Source of the DNA: a virus
IMG/VR virus record: IMGVR_UViG_3300020057_000078
Coordinates: 1 to 39,895 of that record
Length of the DNA: 39,895 nt
Direction: 5' to 3' (one strand)
The notes below the pieces were generated by a model, which saw only the letters and a program-made list of their open reading frames with translations, was not told the DNA's origin and ran no database searches. This document shows, one piece after another, positions 1-5,978 of this stretch. The stretch's first letter is position 1; the number at the start of each line of letters is the position of its first letter. The position numbers and the translations under genes were made by a program.

Positions 1-195
1 TGTTTGAATTTTCGGTTCAATTCTGCTTGCTTCCAGCCCGATATTTATTTTCTTTCGTTCCCATTTATCGCACCATCGACACCTTCTGATCATATAGAAG
101 TCATTGAGATGTTCCCAGCGCTTGACGATGGACCACCGGTGAACACAGAATCTACCGGAGTAGATACGAGAGGAATCGGGATTATTAAACAGCAA
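1..195 (-). CDS. Small zinc-finger protein, left copy, 3' end cut by window edge
   Basis: The reverse frame is open from a TTG at 195 to the window start and matches the complete copy at 38799-39026. Key residues are a C-x-H pair followed about 20 residues later by C-R-W-C-D-K, a zinc-knuckle pattern seen in small phage proteins. Many differences from the right copy fall at silent third positions, which favours this frame over the forward one. The start differs (TTG here, ATG in the right copy) and one Asn codon is inserted. It is transcribed away from the early genes. Function unknown. Confidence 0.5.
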   Translation of the reverse strand, partial: MLFNNPDSSRIYSGRFCVHRWSIVKRWEHLNDFYMIRRCRWCDKWERKKINIGLEASRIEPKIQT

Positions 196-198
196 TTG

Positions 199-266
199 TG
201 AAAACCCTAGATTTAAACAAAAAAACCCTTTACCCTGAGGGCTGGTTATTTTTTTCCCTATTGGTG
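199..266. promoter_or_regulatory. 68-base block identical in both repeat copies, hairpin between A7 and T7
   Basis: The block is unchanged against 39030-39097 although the surrounding sequence differs by about a tenth. Its centre has AACC...CCC-TGA-GGG...GGTT flanked by seven A and seven T, so it can form a weak hairpin followed by T on either strand. A bidirectional terminator or a protein-binding site are both possible. Confidence 0.4.
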
Positions 267-497
267 ATTGCGGGAGAGAAACCAGTTTGCGCTGAAGCTG
301 CTCACCCTAAAACTCTCTCACAACGATCAAGGCTGCCTGCCGTCGGCTCGTTCTCGGGGGAACGGTGCTGTCTAATTCTCATCCCTAAGCCCCGGAGTTT
401 CTTTGATATCGCTCTCTCCACCAGATGCTGGAGCCCGAATAAGCGGACCTTCCGCTCCCTCAACCATATCATCGATCCTTAATAAGTCAAGCGGGCA

Positions 498-537
498 TTG
501 AAAAAATATTGCATTCTCCTTATATATATGATATATC
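498..537 (+). promoter_or_regulatory. Promoter of RHH gene with GATATATC operator
   Basis: TTGAAA at 498-503, a 17-base gap, and TATATA at 521-526 form a sigma70-like promoter. The perfect palindrome GATATATC at 530-537 lies just after the -10, six bases before the RHH start codon. The same palindrome sits in the next promoter. Autoregulation by the RHH protein is an inference. The leader is too short for a normal ribosome site, so translation may start leaderless or nearly so. Confidence 0.6.
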
Positions 538-543
538 CCCCGC

Positions 544-732
544 ATGGATAACCTTAATAATCGAATTTCCCGATTCAGCATCTACCTTGGCTACGGAGAC
601 GCTGGCAAAATCCTGCGCCAGCGGATTGAATCAGCAGCCGGCGGTAACTTGAATAGATTCATCGTCGATGCCATTCTCGAGCATCTGAAAATCAATGGGT
701 CCAAGGACCCAAGCTCTATCATCCATAAATGA
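544..732 (+). CDS. Ribbon-helix-helix-like regulator (62 aa)
   Basis: The order of elements fits an Arc/CopG-type fold: a strand near residues 8-16 (ISRFSIYLG), a helix at 19-33, and a second helix at 36-49 (LNRFIVDAILEHLK), in the style of RHH proteins that bind DNA as dimers. The nearly identical right copy at 39383-39571 differs mainly at silent sites. Palindromic GATATATC sites lie in its own promoter and in the promoter just downstream, so it probably represses both. Its last codons overlap a palindrome (697-710) whose base pairing is kept in the other copy. First gene of the rightward early unit. Confidence 0.65.
   Translation: MDNLNNRISRFSIYLGYGDAGKILRQRIESAAGGNLNRFIVDAILEHLKINGSKDPSSIIHK
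697..710. repeat. 14-base palindrome inside the RHH gene, covarying with right copy
   Basis: GGGTCC-AA-GGACCC here corresponds to GGGTCT-AA-AGACCC at 39536-39549. The two base changes are compensatory and both are silent in the RHH reading frame. It may be an RNA hairpin or a dimer binding site. Confidence 0.5.
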
Positions 733-756
733 GTCTAAAGGCCCATACGATTTAGC

Positions 757-785
757 TTGACTATGGGTGATATATCCGGCATACT
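757..785 (+). promoter_or_regulatory. Early promoter with GATATATC in its spacer
   Basis: TTGACT at 757-762, a 17-base spacer, and CATACT at 780-785. The palindrome GATATATC occupies 769-776, inside the spacer where a bound dimer would block RNA polymerase. It drives the run of small genes from 825 onward. The right copy has the same layout at 39596-39624. Confidence 0.65.
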
Positions 786-824
786 ATATACATGAAGCAG
801 ACCACACTAACAGGGGGAAACACA

Positions 825-986
825 ATGAAAAACAAAAAAGCGTATATGACAAAAGAAGGGACCGGACAATGGGTGATTTATCAATGGGACGAACACGTGG
901 GATGTTACCGCTCAGGAATTTCCCAGAATTACTTCGCGGCCCGGGCAGCCATCGGCGAGATTCGGATTGAAGAGGCCACACGATGA
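825..986 (+). CDS. Small conserved protein of unknown function (53 aa)
   Basis: The start is the ATG at 825, preceded by GGGGG (AGGAGG in the right copy, where the matching gene is at 39664-39825); an in-frame ATG at 792 lacks such a site and lies on the promoter's initiation region. The sequence has an aromatic-rich centre (GQWVIYQWDE) and an Ala/Arg helix at the C-terminus (AARAAIGEIRIEEATR). It overlaps the next gene by ATGA. I do not recognise a family. Confidence 0.65.
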   Translation: MKNKKAYMTKEGTGQWVIYQWDEHVGCYRSGISQNYFAARAAIGEIRIEEATR

Positions 987-1165
987 CAACCGAAAAACGC
1001 GAAGCGATCACGAAACACATTCTTACTTCGGAAGTGGCCATTGCTCAATGCACCTTAGAAATTCAGGATGCCGGACCGACGCACACAGCGGAAGCGAAGG
1101 CTGTATGCTTCGCAGCTCTTCAGCGGGCATATGCTGAGTACGATCAAACAATGGGAGGCAAATAA
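983..1165 (+). CDS. Small unknown protein (60 aa)
   Basis: Translationally coupled to the preceding gene through an ATGA overlap. It is predicted mostly helical, with a Thr/Glu/Lys-rich start and an Ala-rich second half. The first part is repeated, cut off, at the window's right end. It ends in the GGGAGGCAAATAATCATG module that starts the next gene. No known family recognised. Confidence 0.6.
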   Translation: MTTEKREAITKHILTSEVAIAQCTLEIQDAGPTHTAEAKAVCFAALQRAYAEYDQTMGGK

Positions 1166-1167
1166 TC

Positions 1168-1389
1168 ATGAAAACTAAACGGGTATTGAAAACTGCATCG
1201 ATCAACCATTCTACAGAGAATCGCCGAGTCAGAATCGAATTACGCCAAGACGGGGACGAATATATCTGGGTGACAACCGCTGGAAAAGCCGACACGGGAG
1301 TAAGTGGAAAAACAATAGAACTAGCAGTCATCGCAGCGCACGACTCATGGGGAATGGATTGCTGGGACCTTCGGATCAAGGGAGAATAA
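1168..1389 (+). CDS. Small unknown protein (73 aa)
   Basis: Begins M-K-T-K after a strong GGGAGG site in the shared junction. It seems built of short strands (RVRIELRQDGDEYIWVTT), a Gly/Lys turn, then a helix (IELAVIAAHDSW), resembling a small alpha/beta or dsRBD-like unit by eye only. It ends in another junction module. Function unknown. Confidence 0.6.
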   Translation: MKTKRVLKTASINHSTENRRVRIELRQDGDEYIWVTTAGKADTGVSGKTIELAVIAAHDSWGMDCWDLRIKGE

Positions 1390-1391
1390 TC

Positions 1392-1514
1392 ATGATCCAC
1401 ACTACCGATCGATCCGGATATCCAGTGATGCTGATTCAAATTGCCCCAACACGTTTCCAGTCGATCACGTGGTTCGGGATCAACGCACGTTATGAAATTC
1501 TAGGGGGAAAATAA
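1392..1514 (+). CDS. Very small protein (40 aa) in the early array
   Basis: The frame fits exactly between two junction modules: ATG two bases after the previous stop, and its own stop two bases before the ATG at 1517, with GGGGG as the next gene's ribosome site. The predicted product starts M-I-H-T-T and has a hydrophobic middle with no recognisable motif. Support comes from position, not from sequence similarity. Confidence 0.5.
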   Translation: MIHTTDRSGYPVMLIQIAPTRFQSITWFGINARYEILGGK

Positions 1515-1516
1515 TC

Positions 1517-1729
1517 ATGGAAACACTATACACGGGAGCAGGCTATCAGATTGTATGCGACGGGAATCAGCACGCATGGACTCGTCGGACTAGAGTTCAG
1601 CCGAAGCTTGCGCGGGTATTCGCAGGAAAACCATGCGATTGTGCGCGACTCCGGTCAATGGGTATTGCCTTCCCTATGACTATGGATGATCGCCGTGCGT
1701 TAAGCTACACGTCCGAAGGGAGCAAATAA
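1517..1729 (+). CDS. Small unknown protein (70 aa)
   Basis: Starts after GGGGGAAAATAATC. It has a Cys pair (C-D-C at about residues 40-42), another Cys near residue 14, and an Arg-rich region. The C-terminal codons G-S-K form the next ribosome site. Unknown function; could be a host-takeover peptide, as is usual for small early phage genes. Confidence 0.55.
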   Translation: METLYTGAGYQIVCDGNQHAWTRRTRVQPKLARVFAGKPCDCARLRSMGIAFPMTMDDRRALSYTSEGSK

Positions 1730-1731
1730 TT

Positions 1732-1899
1732 ATGGATACAAGCATATCGTCCCATGCCATCGTTGATGAAAAAGCGGGACGTGCGGAATTAATCGTGTGC
1801 GTGTGTGGTGCCAGCGCGATGACATTCGACGGAAAAACGATTGAGCATTACGCGCCGTGGCCTACTCCGTGTTTCGGACCATCCAAAGGAGATAAATAA
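1732..1899 (+). CDS. Small Cys-containing protein (55 aa)
   Basis: The frame lies between junction modules, starting after GGGAGCAAATAATT. It contains C-V-C at about residues 23-25 and a lone Cys near residue 47, with a strand-rich pattern (AELIVCVCGASAMTFDGKTIEHYAP, quoted only as positions 19-42 in part). It could bind a metal, but the third and fourth ligands are unclear. No family recognised. Confidence 0.55.
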   Translation: MDTSISSHAIVDEKAGRAELIVCVCGASAMTFDGKTIEHYAPWPTPCFGPSKGDK

Positions 1900-1901
1900 T
1901 C

Positions 1902-2459
1902 ATGAGTACACCAAAAGAAACCACCTACAACATCGCATATGAAAAACATTCCATAGACTATGACGCTAATTGTATCGCCTATCAGGCGGAGATCGCCGAC
2001 GTCGAAGCAAATTTTGAAGCGGCTGAATATGCCGCGTGGGAAGCGTATGACAAAAAACAATACTCGGATAACTGGGCGAAATCTAAAGGCCTTGCGGTAC
2101 ACTCCAAGGCTGAAAAATCCGCAATTTCCAGTGAGAGAGACGTGGCAATTGCCACGGCCCGAAGGTCTAGAGACGCGGCAAAAGCGTTCGTCAAGGGTGC
2201 CCACACCTACAAAGTAGTTGTTCTGGATGCCGCCCTAGAAGCGGCAAAACATGCCTCATATGATGCCGACGCCATCGCGGCGAACATCGCTCATTACAAA
2301 GCAGCCTGCGATGCCAAAAAAATTGCCGCCGATAAAGCGGCCGAATCCCCGGATAAAGTGGCCGCCGACAAAATCGCTTATACAGCATACAACGACATGA
2401 GCGAAGCTGGCAGTAGGGAGTTTAGGGCGTATTTAGCCAAATCGCACGGGGGATATTAA
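1902..2459 (+). CDS. Alanine-rich helical protein (185 aa)
   Basis: Starts in a junction module (AGGAGATAAATAATC). More than a quarter of the residues are Ala, with regularly placed Tyr, Asp and Lys, giving a long charged-helix or coiled-coil pattern from about residue 10 to 175. It has no signal peptide and no Cys-rich site. The composition recalls the alanine-rich tails of the paired genes at 10215 and 10715, but I see no direct sequence repeat between them. Function unknown. Confidence 0.6.
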   Translation: MSTPKETTYNIAYEKHSIDYDANCIAYQAEIADVEANFEAAEYAAWEAYDKKQYSDNWAKSKGLAVHSKAEKSAISSERDVAIATARRSRDAAKAFVKGAHTYKVVVLDAALEAAKHASYDADAIAANIAHYKAACDAKKIAADKAAESPDKVAADKIAYTAYNDMSEAGSREFRAYLAKSHGGY

Positions 2460-2461
2460 TC

Positions 2462-2956
2462 ATGAAAATTAATAGCGATTCCAAAATTGAAAAACTCGTT
2501 GCCGACGAAACACGGGTAGTAATCAGCGCGCCATACCTAGACCTATCAGACAAAAGCGCGCCCGTATTAGTAGCGACGAACGGCAAGGTGCTGGCGGTAG
2601 TTCCCGTCATCCCCGATACCTCGGACACTCAGGGGTATATATCAGTCGATGCAATAAAATCGTCCCGCACGCGGGAAAACAATAACGAGATTCTTGTAAA
2701 CGGTACCCAAAAACTTAAATCGTGCGAAATGCCCCGTCCAGATTTGGGAGTTTTCCCAAACTGGCGTCCATTATTAGAATCAAAAAAGCCGGTTGTTGTA
2801 ACAATAACAATCGACGCGGCACTGCTCTCGGCACTTGCGAAAGCAGTTTCGTCGTCTGGCGTCGTGGAGTTACAGATTCGGGAGGAATCGGATCCCGTTC
2901 ATGTTCGCGGGGATATCGGTACGGGGCTACTTTGCCAAGTGAAGGGAGATAAATAA
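2462..2956 (+). CDS. Possible DNA sliding-clamp-like protein (164 aa)
   Basis: The order of short motifs resembles the last domains of bacterial beta clamp (DnaN) and related phage proteins: V-A-T-N-G-K-V-L-A-V-V-P-V around residues 36-48 (compare the clamp's T-D-G-x-R-L-A segment), a 'PNWRPLL' segment near residue 98 and 'ITIDAALLSALAKAV' near 112-126. The length is under half that of DnaN, so it could be a single-unit clamp, a clamp decoy, or only a chance likeness. No DNA polymerase gene is present, so it would act with the host enzyme. Starts in a junction module. Confidence 0.45.
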   Translation: MKINSDSKIEKLVADETRVVISAPYLDLSDKSAPVLVATNGKVLAVVPVIPDTSDTQGYISVDAIKSSRTRENNNEILVNGTQKLKSCEMPRPDLGVFPNWRPLLESKKPVVVTITIDAALLSALAKAVSSSGVVELQIREESDPVHVRGDIGTGLLCQVKGDK

Positions 2957-2958
2957 TT

Positions 2959-3135
2959 ATGAAAAAAGAATGCAATGGCTGCTTTAAACTTTTCAAGGCT
3001 ACAGGTGTCCGATTCTGTAAAAACTGTCTGATTAGTTTGTCAACGTTGAAGAAAAAAGTTACGGCAATACGAAAATACGAAGAGGCGATCAGATGCCGGG
3101 ACGCTTTCGGAATTCAAACGCAGGGAGACAACTAA
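2959..3135 (+). CDS. Small zinc-ribbon-like protein (58 aa)
   Basis: Contains C-x-x-C at residues 5-8 and C-x-x-C at 20-23, followed by a basic helix, which suits one zinc ribbon. A further Cys lies near residue 46. The gene sits exactly between junction modules. Likely nucleic-acid or protein binding; no more can be said. Confidence 0.6.
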   Translation: MKKECNGCFKLFKATGVRFCKNCLISLSTLKKKVTAIRKYEEAIRCRDAFGIQTQGDN

Positions 3136-3137
3136 TT

Positions 3138-3353
3138 ATGAATGAACATCTAGCCCTGTTAGAAAGAATAACGACGGCGGCCACACGATGGACGCGTTGC
3201 TGTGATTTGTGGTGTGACGGCATGGGCGGGATGCACTGTCTCGAGTGTGAGCAAAAAACATTTGCAATGCTTCGTACAGTTCAGGAAATAATTGGAGTGG
3301 ACAAAGAACTAAAAGCAATTCAAAAAAAGGAGACAACTAATTATGAAAACTAA
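3138..3353 (+). CDS. Small Cys-rich protein (71 aa)
   Basis: The ATG at 3138 is preferred over an upstream in-frame start at 3093 because it follows the shared junction module. Cys residues lie around 21, 22, 26, 34 and 37 (C-C-x3-C ... C-x-x-C), a probable metal site, followed by a long helix. It overlaps the next gene by 11 bases, unlike its neighbours, since the junction's TAA falls in another frame. Confidence 0.6.
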   Translation: MNEHLALLERITTAATRWTRCCDLWCDGMGGMHCLECEQKTFAMLRTVQEIIGVDKELKAIQKKETTNYEN

Positions 3354-3783
3354 AAACTGGGGTGCAGAGGAATGCCGCGCGCCAAAACTAGCAGACGGCG
3401 ACACGCTACTGTTTTCGGAGTGTGGAAGAATTTTAAATGATATTGATTATCGGGCTCACTATTTCCGGCTTGTCCGTGGGGAAAGCGGATATATTTCATT
3501 ACTCGTGGAGCACGGCGGGGGAAGCGAACGGATAACAGAGTTTTGTTTCAGAAAGATACTCTCAGGACTTGAATTACTTGATAGCGACAACCGTTACCTC
3601 ATGATCCATGGTATTTATCAAGCCTACTCCGAGGGGACGCGGAAGGCGCAAAAAGCTACCGCGGACATCTACCGGGCGGCATTCATTCAGGGACGCTTGA
3701 AGAAGCGGAAGGTCAAGGAAGGTATTAAAGTCTGGATTGAGCCGGATAATCGAGCGTCTGTCGAAATCGAAGGAGCAAAATAA
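3343..3783 (+). CDS. Unknown early protein (146 aa)
   Basis: Begins M-K-T-K like two other genes in this array. It is mixed alpha/beta: strands near residues 20-60 with three Cys, a helix-rich middle (HGIYQAYSEGTRKAQKATAD), then a basic stretch (RLKKRKVKEG) and a final strand. The basic segment could bind nucleic acid. No family recognised. Confidence 0.55.
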   Translation: MKTKNWGAEECRAPKLADGDTLLFSECGRILNDIDYRAHYFRLVRGESGYISLLVEHGGGSERITEFCFRKILSGLELLDSDNRYLMIHGIYQAYSEGTRKAQKATADIYRAAFIQGRLKKRKVKEGIKVWIEPDNRASVEIEGAK

Positions 3784-3785
3784 TC

Positions 3786-4000
3786 ATGAAAACTAAAACG
3801 GAAATCAGCACGTGTCCAAATGGGTGTGGAGTTTACAAAGTGGCGCACGACTACCAGCTAAAATATTTGCCCGGCTGCTCCTGTCTGCGTATGGGATCCA
3901 TCCGTCGGATGTCGGCGTGTCGGAAATCGGCGACGAAACAGCACAGGAGCTTCTGGCACGGATGGCTGAGAAGTATGCGCTGAAGGCACTACCAAACTAA
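3786..4000 (+). pseudogene. Frameshifted small gene or two overlapping frames
   Basis: A frame from the junction-module ATG at 3786 gives a credible start (M-K-T-K, then C-P-N-G-C-G) but turns into a basic, unlikely tail and stops at 3983. A second frame open at 3812-4000 has a credible end (PSDVGVSEIGDETAQELL) but a poor start. Joining them with a -1 shift around 3860-3885 gives one sensible protein of about 70 residues. It may be a disrupted gene, a sequencing error, or less likely real frameshifting. A stretch of about 110 bases follows without a gene. Confidence 0.4.
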
Positions 4001-4114
4001 GTCTAGCGCGCCGAGGCACGCCTAGCCAATTTGGTGTCGCTACCAGTATGGTCTAGAGAGATAAAAGAAGGCTTAACGGGACAAGTCATTGATTCTACAG
4101 GGAGCGAAACAATC

Positions 4115-4405
4115 ATGAAAACACTATTAGTTATCTCCACGCTGATATTAACAGGTTGTGCCTCATTACAAACGCAATGGCAGGGCAAAGATGTTAATGC
4201 CCTGATAGACAAAATGGGCTTACCGAATAAACAGATGGAAATTGATGGAAGTGAAATATGGGAGTATGTGAGCAGCTGTAGCGGGTCCAGCTATACAAGC
4301 GCGCCTCATAACGTGTTAATAACCAGCAATTTCTCACAATGCACACATCGTGTATTCAGAATTAAACAAGGCAAAATTGTATCCGCAAAGAAGCGGTTTA
4401 AGTGA
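4115..4405 (+). CDS. Small predicted lipoprotein, BamE/SmpA-like (96 aa)
   Basis: The ATG at 4115 follows GGGAGCGAAACAATC. Residues 1-14 form a short lipoprotein signal with lipobox L-T-G-C, giving lipidation at Cys15. The mature part has 'DVNALIDKMGLPNKQ...WEY', similar to the start of BamE/SmpA-OmlA domains (a helix pair then a strand with a conserved Gly-x-Pro turn). It would be exported to the periplasmic side of a membrane. Early expression of a lipoprotein fits superinfection exclusion or envelope remodelling, as in other phages, but this is inference. Confidence 0.6.
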   Translation: MKTLLVISTLILTGCASLQTQWQGKDVNALIDKMGLPNKQMEIDGSEIWEYVSSCSGSSYTSAPHNVLITSNFSQCTHRVFRIKQGKIVSAKKRFK

Positions 4406-4836
4406 TGAAAAATAAACACTTGACAACTTCAAAAATGAATTGCAAGATTACTCATATGAGAGTCCCCGCTGATAAAAGACAATTCGAAAACCTTTACAAC
4501 TTTTTTCCCCGGTGTGGGCATATCTTAGCGGGTACTTTCCACCGGGGATCTTTTTTCTTCCAAGATCCATCCTCCTGTTACAAAAACATGCCAGAAAATG
4601 AAATCTCATATATGTTATCGGGCCTGCCCGATTTGCGTTTTAAGGCCCCTGTTTATGAATTAAGCGCACTCGCCCATCGTTTAGAAGCTATTGCCTCTCA
4701 AATCCGCAATGCAACGCTTTATAGCGCATTAAGCAACGCGCTCTATCAGATAAAACCCCTCATTTCCAACCTGGACAAACTCCGAAATAAATGGGCAGAT
4801 GCCCGCGCCCAGACACGAAAGGAAGGCCGACCATGA
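4405..4836 (+). CDS. Unknown early protein (about 143 aa)
   Basis: The start overlaps the stop of the lipoprotein gene (TGATG); a GTG three bases earlier is equally possible. The first half has scattered Cys and aromatic residues (FPRCGHILAGTFHRGSFFF); the second half is helical (LAHRLEAIASQIRNATLYSAL). Overlaps the following membrane gene by ATGA. No family recognised. Confidence 0.55.
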   Translation: MKNKHLTTSKMNCKITHMRVPADKRQFENLYNFFPRCGHILAGTFHRGSFFFQDPSSCYKNMPENEISYMLSGLPDLRFKAPVYELSALAHRLEAIASQIRNATLYSALSNALYQIKPLISNLDKLRNKWADARAQTRKEGRP

Positions 4837-4994
4837 GCTACTTGCTTGTAATAATTGTCACGGTTATTTTTATGTGTGTGGTTGTTTTTGCGTACGCGCT
4901 ATGCCGAGTGTCAAAAGTCAGCGACGAGGCCGAATTCCTTAGGATGGAGCGCAATTTTCATATGCGCCATTTTGAAAAGGAGAATCCCAAATGA
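4833..4994 (+). CDS. Small single-span membrane protein (53 aa)
   Basis: One strong hydrophobic helix covers residues 3-23 and is followed by a charged cytoplasmic or periplasmic tail rich in Arg, Glu and His. The ATG at 4833 overlaps the previous stop. In an early region this is more likely a host-membrane effector than a lysis protein; a spanin role cannot be excluded. Confidence 0.6.
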   Translation: MSYLLVIIVTVIFMCVVVFAYALCRVSKVSDEAEFLRMERNFHMRHFEKENPK

Positions 4995-5128
4995 CAACGC
5001 GAAATGATCCGAAACTTATTTTCAAGGGGATTACGAAACGCCGACTCAGAGCCGTTGAAAAGGTCCAGTATTGGAAATGGGAAATCCTTGAAAAGTGGTC
5101 GTGGGATTTTTTCTGGAAGGTCGTTTGA
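4991..5128 (+). CDS. Very small Trp-rich protein (45 aa)
   Basis: ATGA overlap with the previous gene and TGATG overlap with the next one define the frame. The product is basic at the start, with five Trp in the second half (YWKWEILEKWSWDFFW). It may be membrane-interfacial. Supported by tight coupling on both sides rather than by similarity. Confidence 0.5.
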   Translation: MTTRNDPKLIFKGITKRRLRAVEKVQYWKWEILEKWSWDFFWKVV

Positions 5129-5388
5129 TGAGAATCAGCAAGGATGATTGGCATCAAGAATTTTGCGATCAACAATGTGTTCGCGGGTATTGCTCGGATC
5201 ATCGACTGATCTTTCAGTTCTGCCAGTCTGCTCAGAAAAGTTTTGAGCATGACGAATGGGGACGGTATCTGGTTATCGCCGGTGATAACGAATGCCCGAC
5301 CTGCAAACACGATTACGAGAACAAAGAATTGATACGAATGATGGAAATATCCCAAAGAATTAGAGAAAACCAAAAAGGGGCTGCATGA
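5128..5388 (+). CDS. Cys/His-rich protein, possible zinc binding (86 aa)
   Basis: The start is the ATG at 5128, coupled to the previous stop; an upstream GTG at 5095 would overlap that gene more deeply. Cys at about residues 13, 17, 22 and 32 with His nearby, then C-P-T-C near residues 56-59, suggest two metal sites. It precedes the RecT-like gene by an ATGA overlap, so it may belong to the recombination unit. No family recognised. Confidence 0.6.
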   Translation: MRISKDDWHQEFCDQQCVRGYCSDHRLIFQFCQSAQKSFEHDEWGRYLVIAGDNECPTCKHDYENKELIRMMEISQRIRENQKGAA

Positions 5389-5978
5389 CAAATGAACTAG
5401 CAATACCACTTTCCGATCAGATGGCACAAGCAGAAGCTTTTGTGAAATCCGGCCTGTTACCCGCCAGCGTCAACACACCAGAAAAAGCGTTAGTCATTAT
5501 CCAGAAGGGGCGGGAATTGAATATTCCCCCGCTTGAAGCTTTATCTAGCATCAACGTTATTCAGGGTAAACCTAGCGTTTCTCCTCAGCTAATGCTGGCC
5601 TTGGCGCGACGCACGGGCCAGCTTCACGATATTCAAATGAAGATTACAAATGACGGGGCAACGGTGACTATTACGCGCACCGGACAATCTCCCTACACCA
5701 CCATGTTCGGAGTCGTTGAAGCTACCGACATGGGCCTCATCAACAAGGATAACTGGAAGAAACAATTCGGGATTATGTGTCAGTGGAGAGCCTTAGCAGC
5801 AAATCTCAGAATTACATTCCCTGACGCTATATCAGGTTTATATACCCCCGACGAGGCGGGCGCGATTATGGACGCAGAAGGAGCTTTAGTATCCCGACCT
5901 ACGATCCAGATGCCGAAAGCGATTCAAAAAGATTTTGTCGAAACATCCGAAATCATCGAAAACAAGGAGCTTATATGA
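5385..5978 (+). CDS. RecT-like single-strand annealing protein candidate (197 aa)
   Basis: Features match the phage proteins usually annotated as RecT-like: 'PEKALVIIQKGRELNIPPLEAL' around residues 31-53, 'GKPSVSPQLMLALARR' around 61-77, an SPYTTMFGVVEATDMGL block near 105-121, then a W-K-K segment, a 'CQWRALAANLRITFPDAISGLYTPDEAG' run near 134-162. Such proteins pair single strands during recombination. It is shorter than classic RecT (about 270). Neighbours are an SSB-like protein and an exonuclease-like protein, which strengthens the call. Start is coupled by ATGA. Confidence 0.6.
   Translation: MTNELAIPLSDQMAQAEAFVKSGLLPASVNTPEKALVIIQKGRELNIPPLEALSSINVIQGKPSVSPQLMLALARRTGQLHDIQMKITNDGATVTITRTGQSPYTTMFGVVEATDMGLINKDNWKKQFGIMCQWRALAANLRITFPDAISGLYTPDEAGAIMDAEGALVSRPTIQMPKAIQKDFVETSEIIENKELI

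Larger units (their letters stand above)
197..543. other. Non-coding leader region upstream of the RHH gene
   Basis: This stretch of about 350 bases holds no gene I can support. A forward frame from 198 exists, but the matching frame in the right copy is shifted by indels, so coding is unlikely. It contains a 68-base block (199-266) that is identical in both repeat copies, and the RHH promoter near its end. Confidence 0.55.
1..1056. repeat. Left copy of long imperfect terminal direct repeat
   Basis: This stretch recurs at 38835-39895 in the same orientation with many substitutions and small indels (net 5 bases). It holds the reverse zinc-finger gene, a non-coding regulatory block, the RHH gene, two promoters and the next two small genes. 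A simple circular overlap would be identical, so the copies come from different lineages or a strain-mixed assembly. Confidence 0.9.
1157..4117 (+). promoter_or_regulatory. Recurrent SD/stop/start junction module in the small-gene array
   Basis: Genes starting at 1168, 1392, 1517, 1732, 1902, 2462, 2959, 3138, 3343, 3786 and 4115 share a junction close to GGGAGnnAAATAATCATGA, in which the ribosome site belongs to the end of the upstream gene and the stop lies two bases before the next ATG. Three of the proteins also begin with the same four residues, M-K-T-K. This uniform linker suits gene gain and loss by recombination between junctions. Confidence 0.7.

Noticed and set aside
4-201. Forward frame at the window start
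   Set aside because: Antisense to the zinc-finger gene; between the two repeat copies the changes are silent in the reverse frame, not in this one.
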